A stretch of 64,000 nucleotides of DNA. Origin: Cercis canadensis. Lineage: Eukaryota; Streptophyta; Magnoliopsida; Fabales; Fabaceae. This document shows, piece after piece, positions 23,201 through 34,887 of the stretch (position 1 is its first letter; each line of letters opens with the position of its first letter). The DNA lies in NCBI GenBank assembly GCA_003255065.1, contig QAOA01008374.1:610945-674944 (forward strand), read 5' to 3'. Made by a program: the position numbers and the translations under genes. The notes below the pieces were generated by a model that saw nothing but the letters and a program-made list of their open reading frames with translations, did no database searches and was not told the origin of the DNA.

Positions 23201-25800
23201 TGAGAGTCTGAAATTGGACCCACTCTAATGAGAAAGACAGAAATACCTAACAGGAATAATACTTATCAACTTAAGAAATCAACTTCTTAAGAGGAAGAAA
23301 TCAGAAGAGCTATACAGATAAGTAGAAGAAAGGCTAAGATACATAATAATTGAAGAACCAATTGTTTAATGATCTTCCAACAGTAAGGGTATGTTTGCTA
23401 GGAGTAAAAATCAGGCAGTGGTAAATGGAACAGTTGAAAGTTTTGAATGCAAATCACTTTACACTTGTTTGGCATAATAAAAGTACGGGGAGGTGGAAAA
23501 ATGAGACAAAACTCATTTTCATTGTTCTCCTACATTATCAAGTACCAAGGATTAAAAATCAAAACCTTCCATTTTCACTCCTGCCTCTTTTCTACCTTCT
23601 TTATCAAACATGCCTAAACATGATACTAGGGGCTTGTGCATTAGGGCACACAAGAATTGACATGCTAATGAGACACAGGTTGTTAAACAGAACCCATAAA
23701 GTGTACCACATGCCCTCAAGTTGTATCCACAATATATATTTTTGTGAGTTACATAACATAACCAAATTATGCACAATCATGCTCAATAAAATTGAGAAGG
23801 CACCTTTCTTTAGAAATAAATTAGTTATGTGCAAGCAAGCAAGATGGTAAGCAAAAATATATGGTGCAAGAGAAACAATGACTAATACCTTACAACACAA
23901 GTTAACTTAATAGAATATATTTAGCTCATATTTCACTTAATATGTTACCTTTCTTTTCTTTTACAATACAATTAGACACTGTAGCAGAAAGGTTTCTCGA
24001 TGTTTGTGGATCAATAGTAGATGAATCTATCAATAACCACGGCCTTAGGAGTTTCCCGCCATGAAGCAAACCATTTGGTCCAGTGTAAACATCAATCACC
24101 TACTTAAATTAAATGAGTATGTTATACTGACATAAGTTCAAAGTCATAGACAAGAAGCTTGGGAACAGGAAATGTTATTTACAATTGAAAATAAAGAGAT
24201 AAAAGGAATGGATGACTATAAAAGCCATTCTGAATTCCTGATTCTTCCCCATGACAGCATTTATCTACTGTTTCCCTCTTGTTGCTTGGAAACGTTTCTA
24301 AGTCAACTTTCTATATGATTTCACACTCACAGTATCATGGAATGAATTTATCTCACTCTCAGATGTTAAAAACAAAGTAGATAACTTATTCTTTTGCTTT
24401 CTATTTTCAACCAAACTGTATGGCAAACAGATAAACATATAAATTTAGCTAGTTATCCAAAAGTTGAAATCAGTATGCATATAATGAAAAGTTATTGCAG
24501 AAATACAGAGGAACTTTAACTTGAAGGAGTTAGCACATATGTAATGGCATTAACTGTTACAAGAAAGAATATGCCATTGGAAATTTGGAATGGAAATACT
24601 CACATGGGCAGAAGATGGTAACATAGTAATCACAACATCACTTGCTTCTGCAACCTCGTAAGGTGTTTTCTTTGTGGTAACTCCCATCTGAGAGAACATC
24701 CTTATAACATCAGAATTTCTGCAAATACACCACCAAGAATAGAACAAGCCAATCAATTTAACGGCACCAGGTCCCCCCATATGAAACATGTGCTCATGCC
24801 CCTGACATATGTATCCTATGAGCTCCCAGATATCAAAATAGGAATTGACCAAATAAAAAGAATGATAAGGGAAGAACAAGGTTCAAATACATTACACATC
24901 ATAAACTGAAACTCTGTATCCAGCTTTAATCAGGTTATTCGCCATTCTGGATCCCATATTTCCCAGCCCAATGAATCCAACATTCTGTTATGCATCAGTG
25001 AATGGAAATAGTTTAAATTTGCAAATTATCGTCAAAATAAAGATATCTACAGGGGATATGACACATGGTAGCTGAACTCATAAAGAAACAATCTATGATC
25101 TTTTGCTATGAACTAAGAATATGACAAGAAGAAATGGAAAAAGAAAAGGAATAAACAAACATAATTGAAGGGAGTAGCCATGTGCTTTTTCAGAACCCAC
25201 AGAACAAGCTTGTCCGCCCTCAAGGAAGAAAATGTGAAGTCATAAATGACCAATTTCCCTCACAAGTACTTAGTATTATAGAGCTTACCTATTCCTCTTT
25301 CAGCCCCTTTACACCAAAAAAGAGATACAAAATTTTTCCCACCAAATTCCAGAAAAAAAAAAGTTCACGCTTTACATTCCGTTGTTTTAAGTTATTGACA
25401 CACAACTTACAAATGTAATATCAATTACCTAAAAGCTTGACAACAATCAATCATATATTCACTTGGTGTTAAACATACACACTCAGAAGAAAAGACATCA
25501 ACAGTATAATCAAACCCATCATTTTTCTCATATGCCCAATTAAGAATTACCATGAAAAATCTGCATAATGCAAGTTCACGAGCTCAAACATCAACACAGA
25601 TGGTTTAAAAAAAAGAGCAAGTTAAGGAAGCTACAAACAAGAAGGGGAATCGAGGAAGCACAATGGTGCATACAAATACATACCTCCAATAGAGAGGGGA
25701 CCTGGGACGAAGAGAATCTGCGTATTTGGAAGGATTGAAATGGAGAAGAGAATTTGCAATTAGAAAGAGAACTCAGTGCTCTCAACCTGCAAATCGCCAT
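17267..25800 (-). CDS. 3-hydroxyisobutyrate dehydrogenase, mitochondrial (10 exons)
   Basis: NAD-dependent enzyme of valine breakdown, oxidising 3-hydroxyisobutyrate to methylmalonate semialdehyde. Exons, 5' to 3': 25684-25800, 24896-24984, 24604-24718, 23949-24099, 22679-22761, 22195-22290, 20274-20416, 19410-19494, 18343-18422, 17267-17363. All junctions are GT-AG and the sum is 352 codons including stop (351 aa), the usual length. Residues 1-39 are Arg/Ser-rich, a likely mitochondrial presequence. [10 protein letters not shown] (41-50) is the Rossmann NAD loop, and [17 protein letters not shown] follows. DAPVSGS (167-173) is the substrate motif, with Ser where DAPVSGG is usual. AAKVCNN holds the catalytic Lys220, and the tail is [12 protein letters not shown]. 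Introns contain two SINEs and two MITEs. No disabling mutation was seen. Confidence 0.93.
17662..17821 (-). mobile_element. SINE in the last intron of the dehydrogenase gene
   Basis: On the minus strand, an A-box-like GGTCTAGTGGCAT and a B-box-like GGGTTCTATTTCC are about 45 bp apart. The element is flanked by AGCCCTCT direct repeats at 17662-17669 and 17814-17821. It is inserted between exons 9 and 10, in the same sense as the host gene. Confidence 0.65.
19985..20221 (+). mobile_element. tRNA-derived SINE with poly-A tail and target duplication
   Basis: The body, 19994 to about 20190, has an A-box-like TGGCCTACTAGTAAGG and a B box GGTTCAAATC, then a 23-base A run. Flanks are ACTATGGTC at 19985-19993 and 20213-20221. 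It lies in the intron between exons 7 and 8 of the dehydrogenase gene, opposite to its transcription. The perfect duplication and long A tail suggest a recent insertion. Confidence 0.85.
21222..21413. mobile_element. MITE seated in a TA microsatellite
   Basis: A 192-bp element starts GGGGGATTCTACCATACC and ends GGTATGTGAGAAACCTTC. About 50 bp of each end are inverted repeats sharing ACCAGGGAGGTATGTGATAC. It is bordered on both sides by TATATATA tracts. It lies in the intron between exons 6 and 7 of the dehydrogenase gene. Related ends occur at 40436-40646 and 43907-44118. Confidence 0.7.
23384..23617. mobile_element. Tourist/Harbinger-type MITE with TAA target duplication
   Basis: Ends are GGGTATGTTTG at 23387 and CAAACATGCC at 23605-23614, inverted repeats, flanked by TAA on both sides. 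The 3-bp TAA target and G-rich start are typical for PIF/Harbinger MITEs. It lies in the intron between exons 4 and 5 of the dehydrogenase gene. Confidence 0.65.
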
Positions 25801-26567
25801 AGTTATCTCTTTCAAATTTTCAGTAAAAGCAGAAAAAGCTCGAATTTTTTTTCCAGAAACTTGGGTAGTGTAGTGCCGTGCTGGCACCGATCAGTGGTGC
25901 TTTGTCTCTTTCTTTCAAAAATTATAAAAATTAAAAAAAAACTTATATATATATATTAATGCTCAATATTATATTTTAAATCTCGCTTTTGGTGGAAGCT
26001 TTCGTCTGCACCGCCTTAACTTCTTTTTTAATAGTTTTGATGTTTGGTGGACCGTGAATCCCTGGACTCTATCTTAACTCATTGGGTTAAAAATAAAATA
26101 AAAAATTAACTAAAATTTAAATGAAAATAATTTTTTTATATTATTACTATCATGCAAATCTTAAAAAAAATTAAGTCATATAATATATATTAAAATAATT
26201 AATTTTTTTAAAATATATAAATAAAATAATATATAAAATATGTCAAAAAAATAAATAATACTTTTTTTTATTAAGATATGACTCATTTTATTTTCAATTT
26301 TTATTTCACCCATATGATATGAATGAGCTAAGATAGTAAACTCTATTTTTTTTGTTTTTTTGTGACTAGTTGAAAGTGGTAAGTTCAGTAATTTTAAAAT
26401 GACCCTCACAATTATATGTTATTCTAAAATTTGACATTAATATATAATTTAATTATATTTGACTTCCTCCTTAAGCAAAAATGTACATAAATCTCAATAA
26501 TTTGTTTTCTTTTAAATGAGTTTATTTTCTCATTTACATATAAATAAATTTTTATAACATCATTTGA
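25801..26567. other. Dehydrogenase leader, then AT-rich intergenic DNA
   Basis: 25801 to about 25900 is the probable 5' UTR and start region of the dehydrogenase (minus strand). A TA microsatellite follows at 25943-25957, then AT-rich DNA with no feature that I can support. Confidence 0.4.
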
Positions 26568-26744
26568 GGCAAAATGACTGAAATAATACCAAAAAAACAA
26601 GTTACTTAAATAGGTTATTGTTTAAACTATTTATGAAATTTAGTCTCTTTTAAATATTTTAATTATTTAATATCGAATAAAATGAGACACGTTACTTCAA
26701 ATGTAGCATTTTTCTTAAACATCCGCTACATCAAAGTAGTGAAT

Positions 26745-26793
<49 letters not shown>

Positions 26794-27512
26794 CTACAAC
26801 ACATGAAAATAAAGGAACTTGCTTATTTACAATATAACGGATCATTTAATGACACGTTATATCGATCCAGTGTGTTCCTTAAGAACACACTATATCAATA
26901 TAGCTAGTTTGTTAAAGGAGAAAGATGGGAAACGCTGAAAAGAGAAAAGGAGAGAAAGAAGAGAAAAAGAAAGAGAGAGAAAAAACAATAAAGCAATAAA
27001 ATTTATTTAAGAATTTATGTATAATTATTTAAAAATCTCTTAAAAATATTAAAATTTTAATTATTTATATTAAAAAATATTTACTGTTTTATTTTTTTCT
27101 TCTCTACTTTAACTATTTTCTCTCTCTCTTTATCTTTTTCTTTCTCATATTCTATATCTCTTTCTCTTCCCATTGTTTCCCACCTTTTTGCTTTAACAAA
27201 TCAGCGTGTCCTATAAGGACATGCTATATTGATACGTGTCCTTAAGAAACACGCTAGATTAATATAGCGTGTCCTTAAAGAACCCATTGTATTGTAAATA
27301 ATTGAGTCCCTTTATGTTTATACACTGCAGCCTTTTTTATGATTGAAATCTATGACTTTGATGTAGAGAATGTTTAAGACAAATGTTACATCTAAAATAA
27401 TGTATATTTTTTTTGTTTGGTACTAAAGTATTAAAACATTCAACAAAATTCAGTTTAAACAATAACCTATTTAAGTATTTTTTTTTTAATATTATTTCAG
27501 TCATTGTGCAAC
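26568..27512. mobile_element. Long-terminal-inverted-repeat element (Mutator-like)
   Basis: The left arm (26568 to about 26960) and right arm (about 27165-27512) are inverted copies. Shared blocks include ATGACTGAAATAAT, ACTTAAATAGGTTATTGTTT, TCTTAAACATCCGCTACATC (one mismatch region) and repeated GTGTTCCTTAAGAACAC-like palindromes. A long AT dinucleotide run, 26749-26789, interrupts the left arm only. The centre is purine-rich without an ORF. A clear target duplication was not found. Confidence 0.65.
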
Positions 27513-29339
27513 CATTCGACGAAGACAAAAGCCTAAATAACACAATTTTTTGACAAGTCAACTTTTGACTAGTTGTCTATGTAAATCCCACCCATCACAT
27601 GCAAGTAACGCCACATGAGCCATTTGGGTCTAATTTTTTCCCTAATTTGGAGGGGGATAGCGATTAGTTCCCATGGTGATGTTCTCTGACATTCTTCACA
27701 TAAAGTAATTTTGGTAGAAAAGGTATGGATCAAGTATTTTAATAATGTAATTTTGGATCTTATTTATAAAAATACAATAAATTTGAAATTATTTCTTTAG
27801 TTACGATAGTTTTTATTTTTTTTATCTTTTTTTTTTTTGAACAAGAATGAGAGAGAACATTATTGAGTGTTGCAATATGCTGCAAGCTCCCAATTTGCGA
27901 CACTCAACTATTGAGAAACATGAAATTGCAGCACTCAATAGTCAGCTAAAGGACAAAAATGCAGCACTCATTATAGGCGAAATTGCCACTTAAGCCCAAT
28001 TCTGCATAAACAACTTTCGACACATAAGAGAGTTCCGCAAATTGCAATAAGAAATGTCGTTAAGCAATTTAAAATACATTACACAATTTTAATTACAAAA
28101 CTGTTACCCAAATTGTGACACTGGGTGCAGAGAAAAGAGAATCATGCAGAAGAATCTCTAACCAAAAAAAAAAAAAAAAAAAAGAATCAATTACCAAATT
28201 GTGTTACTATTCAATGTTGCAAATGGAGAATTTGCGCCACTCAACAGTGCTGCAATTTGGCCTGTTGAGTTCCTCAATTAGCCCCTTTGGAGTTCCGTAA
28301 TTTGGCCCTTATCACAACGTATCCAAAAGTTGCTACAACGTGAATAACATATTTAAAAAAAAAATTAATTTTCAAAAAAAAACTTGAGTCATCACCAATT
28401 GTATTAAAAAAAAGGAGAAGAATTATAAAACTTTTTTTTTTTTAATTTTAAAAATAGTCTATGAACCAGAAATGATTTGAAAGTCTGTTTATGCATGAAA
28501 AATGTGTTAAGCACCTCACAGTATCCGTCTAAAGATGGTTACTCAAAATTAATTGTGTGAATATAATATAATCAAAAAATATATTTTATTTACCCCAAAA
28601 TGATAAATATATTTATAGGAATATCTAACAAAAGTAAAGACAAAGATTTTAGATGTGCAATACATGATTTCTCTACCAATACCTAAATTCTTCCACTCAT
28701 TTATCGCATAAAGCGACCGTCCAAGATGACGCTACTTTTACCTAAGTCAGATAGAGAAAAGCATCACATATAGAACTAACTCGCCTTATCCTCCCATGAT
28801 AAGTTAAGTGACATGCAGATACAATGTGATACATATATTTTTTATATGCAGTGTAAATGCAAGATTTTAAGTATTACAATATTTGTCTCAAGGAAATGGA
28901 CTTTAATTATATTCAAAAAATAAATAAAGTGAGATAAATAAAAATCTCTTGCTCCTAGCTTGCAGCCTTCTCGAGCAGAGCTCTCCAACTTATCCACGAC
29001 CACAATCATCCTCAGCCATAAGTCAAGTTGCTCAAGGAAACATCAAATATAAGTTAAAAGATTCATAACTAAATATCATCTCAAGATATCTCATATCTCA
29101 AGCATACAAGAAGGATCACAAATGACATCCAATAAACAATGACTATAATTTGGAGAATTTAATAACTCATTAATTATTTCAAATTGAACTCAAAAATGAA
29201 TTTAAGACAACTGCCCAAAAATAAGACTATCAATCAACTTTCACATAGGCAAATGCAAAAATTATCAAATTGAATTGTCAATAGCTCTTTTGCAATGCTT
29301 AGATCAAGCTAAAACTCACAAAAATAGAATAATGAAAAA

Positions 29340-29900
29340 TTAAGAAAATGTCACTAAGGCACAATCCAAAATAGCCGCATTCAAATTAAAATTGGCAGCA
29401 ATGAAATTTTTTTAAAAATTACACACATCAAAGGCACGCATCTTACGGTTCTATTGAGACAAGAATCACACAAAATAGAGCTATATAGCTCAAATTAGAG
29501 ATAAAAGACTGAACATTGCTAGAGATAGGGCAATAGTATCAGTGTAGCAATAAACAACCATATTCATATTGAAATTGGGAGCAATGGAGACATGCAAAAA
29601 ATCTGAAAATTTCACACAATAAACACACATGTTTTACGGTTCTAACAAGATAAGAATCATATAAAATGAAGCTATATAGCTCAAATTAAAGATAAAAGAC
29701 TGAACATTACCAGAGACATGACAGCATTATCAGTGCAACAATGAACAACCAAATTCAAATCAAAACTAGGAGCACTAGACATGAAAAAATTCTAAAAATT
29801 TCACACATTAAATATATATGTCTTACGGTTCTAAAGAAATAAGAAACACTCAAATTGAAGCTCTATAGCTCCAAACAAAAATTAAAACACTTAGTGCTGC
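29340..29900. repeat. Tandem repeat, about 190-bp unit, about three copies
   Basis: Units are marked by TTACGGTTCTA at about 29447, 29632 and 29824. Each is followed by AGAATCA and GCTATATAGCTC-type blocks and preceded by TTTCACACA. Units differ by 15-25% by eye. No ORF spans them. Confidence 0.7.
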
Positions 29901-31461
29901 CGGTAAGAAACTTACAGCAGCGAAAATGGTTACATAAGTGCCCATTTCATGCCAAAACAAATATCATTCCAATTTAAAACATCCCCACCAGAAAATAACA
30001 CACTTCTAAAAGCTTTCAAGGCATGAGAAAAGTAGACCAAATGCAGCCCAAGATATGCATAGAATAGCCAACCAAAAAACACTAGAACAACACCCAAAAC
30101 AACCTCAAAACAGCGCTTAAAATAATAAAATGAACTAACCTAAAACTCATTTGATCATACACCAAAATACTAAAATGAAGTAACTCAAAGCCCCTACACC
30201 TCTCTCACTTTCAAGCTAAAAGAACACTAACGAGAAAGAGGATAAATGAACAACACCAAGCAGCAACAATTCTCCATAAACAAATGTTGATAGTTCTCAA
30301 AGTTCCCAAAATAGCAACAAAACAACATGCCAAATAGATATGCATCATATAACAATCATATTACTAGATTCATTGCTTTATCGTACACATCAAACTCTGC
30401 ATATTCATTACCAAACTCAAACCACAAGTCAATTCCCATAACTTGTTAAATCACAAGTGAATTCTCCAACCATTTACAAACAGAATAAGAGAGAGAAATG
30501 ATGTAGAGATTTCACTAAATTTCTCATTAATTTAAAACTAAAAAATCTACAATGACCATAGATTAAAACAATCAAATCATATGAGACAAAATACACATAG
30601 CAAATATCCAATTTTGGCATCATCATAGTAGCCATGGGAAAAATCCATTTATCATATGAGCAAAAGGAAAAAGGAATAGGAATGAACCAATATACAAAAC
30701 AACAACTCTTTACGTCCAAAACTTGGAATATTTAGATTACCTAAAAATTGGCTTAAGAACTCTAAAAGTCAACAACATTACATCGATCCATATAGCTAAG
30801 ATTCTAAACCCACAAAATAAATCATCTCACAATCAAAGAATAGAACCCAGAGAATGACTAAAAAGAAGTAGCTTAACAGATTGAAGACATTTTTTCTTCA
30901 TTTGAAAAGAGAATCAAGTGTATATTAGAGAACCAACAATCATACATGTTAAATGATGAAGCAAATTCTAATCGATTTTGAAGAGATTACCTATACAGGA
31001 TCCCGTAGAGTATCAATGTCAGAGAAATCTTTAGTTCTTCTCATCTCCTCCTTATCCTCTGGCTTGGTTCTCTTTCTCTTAATCGCACTTTGCCCTCTTT
31101 CTCTCTACCCTTTTAACTACTTCTCTGCCTTCTCCACTCTCACGTACTCCTCTTCTTCCCTCTCCATGTTTTTTTCTTTTTATTTTTCTGGTTCTTGCCC
31201 CTTGTTTCTTCTCCCCTCTCCTTTCTTTTCACGCACCCAAGACCTCCCTCTCCTATAATCAGTTTCTTCCCCCTTTTTCCACGCATTCTCTCTTTCTTTT
31301 GATATTTCCTCTTTTTTCTTTCATGTACAGATGCACTTTCCCTTTACATATTTTTCTTTTTCTTCACTTTCTCGCCCTTTAATCTCCACCACCTATCTCC
31401 ATTGCTTTTCTTTTAATTGATCTTTTCTCTTTTTTGTTTTAGTTATTTGTTAAATAAAGAT

Positions 31462-31915
31462 AATGTGATAAAAATTTAGACCAATAAGGAGATAAGAAAA
31501 TCTATTTTTTGTTATCCTATTAGTGCTCTTAGATCTAGTGATACAAAAATCTATTTACAAATTTCTTTTTTTAATTTTTTGATTTATTTATTATTTACAA
31601 AAATTTAAACATTAAAGAGTGAGCCAAATAGACTACATAAAATAAATAGACTAAACTAACAATGAATTAGGCCTAAGATTTACTNATAATGTGCTAAAAT
31701 TTAGACCAATAAAGAGATAAGAAAATCTATTTTTTGTTATTCTATTAGTGCTCTTAGATCTAATGATACAAAAATCTATTTACAAATTTCTTTTTTTAAT
31801 TTTTTGATTTATTTATTATTTACAAAAATTTAAACATTAAAGAGTGAGCCAAATGGACTACATAAAATAAATAGACTAAACTAATAATGAATTAGGCCTA
31901 AAATTTACTTTATTA
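31462..31915. repeat. Direct duplication across scaffold N (31685)
   Basis: The about 220 bp before the N (from ATAATGTGATAAAAATTTAG) recur after it (ATAATGTGCTAAAATTTAG) with a handful of differences. The N lies exactly at the join. This is more likely an unmerged overlap of two contigs or alleles than a biological tandem repeat. Confidence 0.75.
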
Positions 31916-32459
31916 CAAAAGCCCAAATATAAAAACAGTAATAAAAAATTTAATGCCTATTTAGTGCTGCAATTTCAACATTTTGTCTCGCAATTTCACA
32001 TTTTATTGAGGGCCGCAATTTAAACTTTGTTGAGTGTTGAGTGCTACAACTTAAACTTTGTTGGCTGTGTTGGGTGTCGTAATTGGGAGCTTGTGGCACA
32101 CTGATAGTTATGACATAATATATTGCGACACTATTAGGGTACTATAACCTCTCCAAATTGCGTCGCTCAATAATGTTTCTCTCTCATCATTGTTCAGAAA
32201 AAAAATTAACAAAAAAAATCAAAACTACCATAACCAAAGAAATAATTTCAAAACTACTGCATTTGTGTAAATAAGACCCAAAATTACATTATTGAAGTAC
32301 TTGATCCAAACGGTCTAGGACCAAGAGGGTAAAATATTTTTAAGTTCATTGGTTCAAAAACTTACAGCATGGTAATCGGTCAAAACTGACTTGTAGGTAC
32401 TAAGTACCACTTAAAAGTTTTGGTTAAAATAAATTCTATGTATCCTAATCTATTCAATG

Positions 32460-32925
32460 GACAAACTGGGAAAGACTAAACAATTCAGAGGATCATCCAT
32501 ACAGGGGAAAGAGAATGGTCTTCATAGAAAAGACAAGCAGAAACTTCTCCTTAAATAAATTTCGACCAGTGCATCAACTAATCCAGCCCTTTTGTACTTT
32601 GCAATGTCAAAGGCTCAAAGCTCCATTTTTTTGTTTTCTTCTTGAAGATAGGATATCACTTGGTTAGTTGCTTCTTTCTGCAAAAACACTTAGATAACTT
32701 AGAATCAGACTGAAAATTATGACCCTGAACAAAATTTATCATCCATGTACGTTCACATTGAAATAACTTGCTAGACATCATCTTGAAATAAATTTCCTTA
32801 TTAATCAAAAAGGAAAAATTTATTGAAATAAATCATATGTTAATTTTACTGCTGGACATTCTTATAAATCTAGTAAACAATAAAATTTTATGAAAAGAAT
32901 CACCTGCCGAAATTATTTCTGGCTT
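32460..32925 (-). other. KRI1 3' UTR with probable intron
   Basis: After the KRI1 stop, a CAG/GTGATT donor at 32903 and a TTTTTGCAG acceptor at 32678 suggest a 3' UTR intron. The downstream block has short open codons (KEATNQVISYLQEENKKMEL), which could be an alternative C-terminus if splicing removed the stop. This is inference only. Confidence 0.4.
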
Positions 32926-34887
32926 TCAATGCTTTCGTCCACCCTTAGATTTAGAATGTGTCTTGTTGTATGCAAGAAGCCTGGAGTGTGATAACCTAAG
33001 ATCAGCTTGGCGTTGCCTTCTCTTGGCTTTCCTGGATAAATTGCCCGTATCAACATTTGAGTCCTCTACATGTGTTTTTTTGTTGTCAACCTCACTATTT
33101 GATAAAGTTGAATTCCCAGTATCATCTCTTGACTTTTTATCTTTCTTCTTCTTGTGGGAACTACCTGCATGAAGGATCTCTCTAATCCTCTTCTTGAGCT
33201 GGTATCTCTTTAAATTGCTCAACTTCCATTCCTCCTCTGTATACAGAGCGAGCTTTTTCAAGGAAATATATTGATTCAACTCCTTATCATCAATCATTAA
33301 TAACTCTTCAGGAGTCAAGCCATATCTGTTTGGCTTTGTTTTAGCATACTTGAACCTTGTCTTCAGATCCCCAATTGTGTCCTCATAATCTAACTTATAG
33401 TACTCATCCAACAGTGCCTGTCTTGCTTTCTCCAAAAGAGCTGTTTTACGCTTCCTCTTCCGCCTACCTTCCTCGGGAATCTTTTCTTCATCTTCTTCTT
33501 CTCCTTCTTGGAAATCACAATTACTGAGGCTCTCCATCTTTTGTTTCAATGCTCTTTCCCTTGCAGCAGAAAACCCATCATCAGAATCATATTCATCCCA
33601 GCCCTTAGGAAGTCCAAGTAATTCATCCTCTTTTTCAAAATCTGGCTTATCCATTTCATCATTATCATCACTACAAAAATCTGGGTCAGCATCCTCAGCA
33701 TTATAATATTTCTCATCATATGCCTTCTTCATCATCCTATCATATTCCTCTGGGTCAAATTCCTCTTCTAGTTCTCTAGCCGTCATTGGGATAATATCAT
33801 TGTCATGAATTCCTGCAGTCTTCATTATCCTTTTAACCTTCTCCTGCATCTCTTGCTTCTTCAAATTCTTCAAATGCTTCAATTCCTCCTCCCTTTCCTT
33901 CTGTACTATTGCCAGTCTCTCCTCTTTGCTCTTCCTCTGCTCCTTCCTTGCGTTTGTCTTCTTTCTCACTGACCCCTCCACCTTCCGAGCATGACCCAAC
34001 ACCCGATCTCCCTGATTCTCCTGAAACCTAAACTCATATTCCTCCTGTCTCTCGATCTCCCTCTCATCCTCTGAAATTCCTTGCAATTCCTCCTCAACAA
34101 AACTGGAATTCTCCTTGTTCTTGTCAATCCACATCTTGTTCATAAAGTAGCTTTTCAGAAACTTGAAATTCTCATTCAACTCTACATCTCCACCAAAGTA
34201 CTCATCCAGTTTCTTCTCAAATTCCTCATTATCATCATTTCCTCTTTCCTCACCGGCCTTCTCCTTCACAGTGAAAAAACCCCCTTCACCATCTTCCAAA
34301 TCCTCCCTTCCTGCTGCTTCCAGAACATCTTTTACCAACTTCTTTTGCTCCTCATCATAAATCTTCCCATATTTACCCTTCTTATCTACTGAATTACCTT
34401 TCTCCTTTTCATCATGTTCCCCCTCTCTATCCACAAAATCTGGCCCCTCCTCAATCAAATGCTTTGGCATCACTTCCTTCAAATATATCGTGTTTTTTCC
34501 CTTCTTATCTTTCTTCTTTTCGTTGCTTTCCTCATCACTGCTATGATCTGAATCGAAAAGGTTAACATCTTTCTGCTTAAGACTAGGATCCTGCTTCTTC
34601 ACCTTGATCAAGGCCTCAAAGAATTCCTTGTCTCTCCTGCTAGAACTGATCACTTTCTCGTAATCATCATCATCATCATAATCAGATGACTCTGGTTCAG
34701 ATTCTTCTTCACCTTCAGAAGATGAAGATGAAGAGACAAAACCCTTCTTTTTTAATTCCTCAAGACGCTGGAGGCCTTCTCGCCTCTTGTTGTGCTCAAA
34801 TCTGCGGGCATAATCCTCATCTATCTCAATTTTTGATATGTCATCATTTTCTGAGTCATTCCCATCAAACAGCTCCACATGACCCAT
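32926..34887 (-). CDS. KRI1: KRI1-like ribosome biogenesis protein
   Basis: Single-exon ORF of 653 aa from ATG at 34887 (MGHVELFDGNDSENDD). An upstream in-frame Met adds 19 residues (MFQFGLLQFYCTLVFIVEK), but MGHVELF begins the conserved N-terminus. Features: acidic/Ser tracts in residues 45-70, charged coiled-coil regions, the Kri1 core around 290-400 (EYEFRFQENQGDR, RKKTNARKEQRKSKEERLA, LKKQEMQEKVKRIMKTAGIH), and the Kri1 C-terminal domain about 490-575 (LDYEDTIGDLKTRFKY, NRYGLTPEELLMIDDKELNQ, ALYTEEEW). A Lys/Arg-rich nuclear/nucleolar tail (SRKAKRRQRQADLRL) follows. In yeast KRI1 works with KRR1 in 40S (small-subunit) processome assembly in the nucleolus. No disabling change was seen. Confidence 0.93.
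   Translation of the reverse strand: MGHVELFDGNDSENDDISKIEIDEDYARRFEHNKRREGLQRLEELKKKGFVSSSSSSEGEEESEPESSDYDDDDDYEKVISSSRRDKEFFEALIKVKKQDPSLKQKDVNLFDSDHSSDEESNEKKKDKKGKNTIYLKEVMPKHLIEEGPDFVDREGEHDEKEKGNSVDKKGKYGKIYDEEQKKLVKDVLEAAGREDLEDGEGGFFTVKEKAGEERGNDDNEEFEKKLDEYFGGDVELNENFKFLKSYFMNKMWIDKNKENSSFVEEELQGISEDEREIERQEEYEFRFQENQGDRVLGHARKVEGSVRKKTNARKEQRKSKEERLAIVQKEREEELKHLKNLKKQEMQEKVKRIMKTAGIHDNDIIPMTARELEEEFDPEEYDRMMKKAYDEKYYNAEDADPDFCSDDNDEMDKPDFEKEDELLGLPKGWDEYDSDDGFSAARERALKQKMESLSNCDFQEGEEEDEEKIPEEGRRKRKRKTALLEKARQALLDEYYKLDYEDTIGDLKTRFKYAKTKPNRYGLTPEELLMIDDKELNQYISLKKLALYTEEEWKLSNLKRYQLKKRIREILHAGSSHKKKKDKKSRDDTGNSTLSNSEVDNKKTHVEDSNVDTGNLSRKAKRRQRQADLRLSHSRLLAYNKTHSKSKGGRKH

Larger units (their letters stand above)
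27711..32328. mobile_element. Large inverted-repeat element of about 4.6 kb
   Basis: The ends are inverted copies over roughly 250-350 bp. Shared blocks include TGGATCAAGTA, AATAATGTAATTTTGG, TGAAATTATTTCTTT and ATGAGAGAGAACATTATTGAG. Inside each arm are short direct repeats built on GCAATTTG, GCAGCACTCAA and TTGTTGAGTG. The interior has no transposase-like ORF. From about 28325 it carries an AT-rich body resembling LTR-type sequence (GAGTCATCACCAATTG, then GTGTTAAGCACC) and a tandem repeat at 29340-29900. The type (Mutator-like or other foldback) is uncertain. Confidence 0.55.

Noticed and set aside
29340..29900. Repeated units suggested a CRISPR-like or coding repeat array
   Set aside because: Units are contiguous, diverged and non-coding in a plant nuclear setting; an ordinary tandem repeat inside a transposon explains them.
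31020..31258. Plus-strand frame rich in Ser/Leu/Phe inside the large inverted-repeat element
   Set aside because: Generated by a TC-rich tract; no motif and no initiation or splice context.
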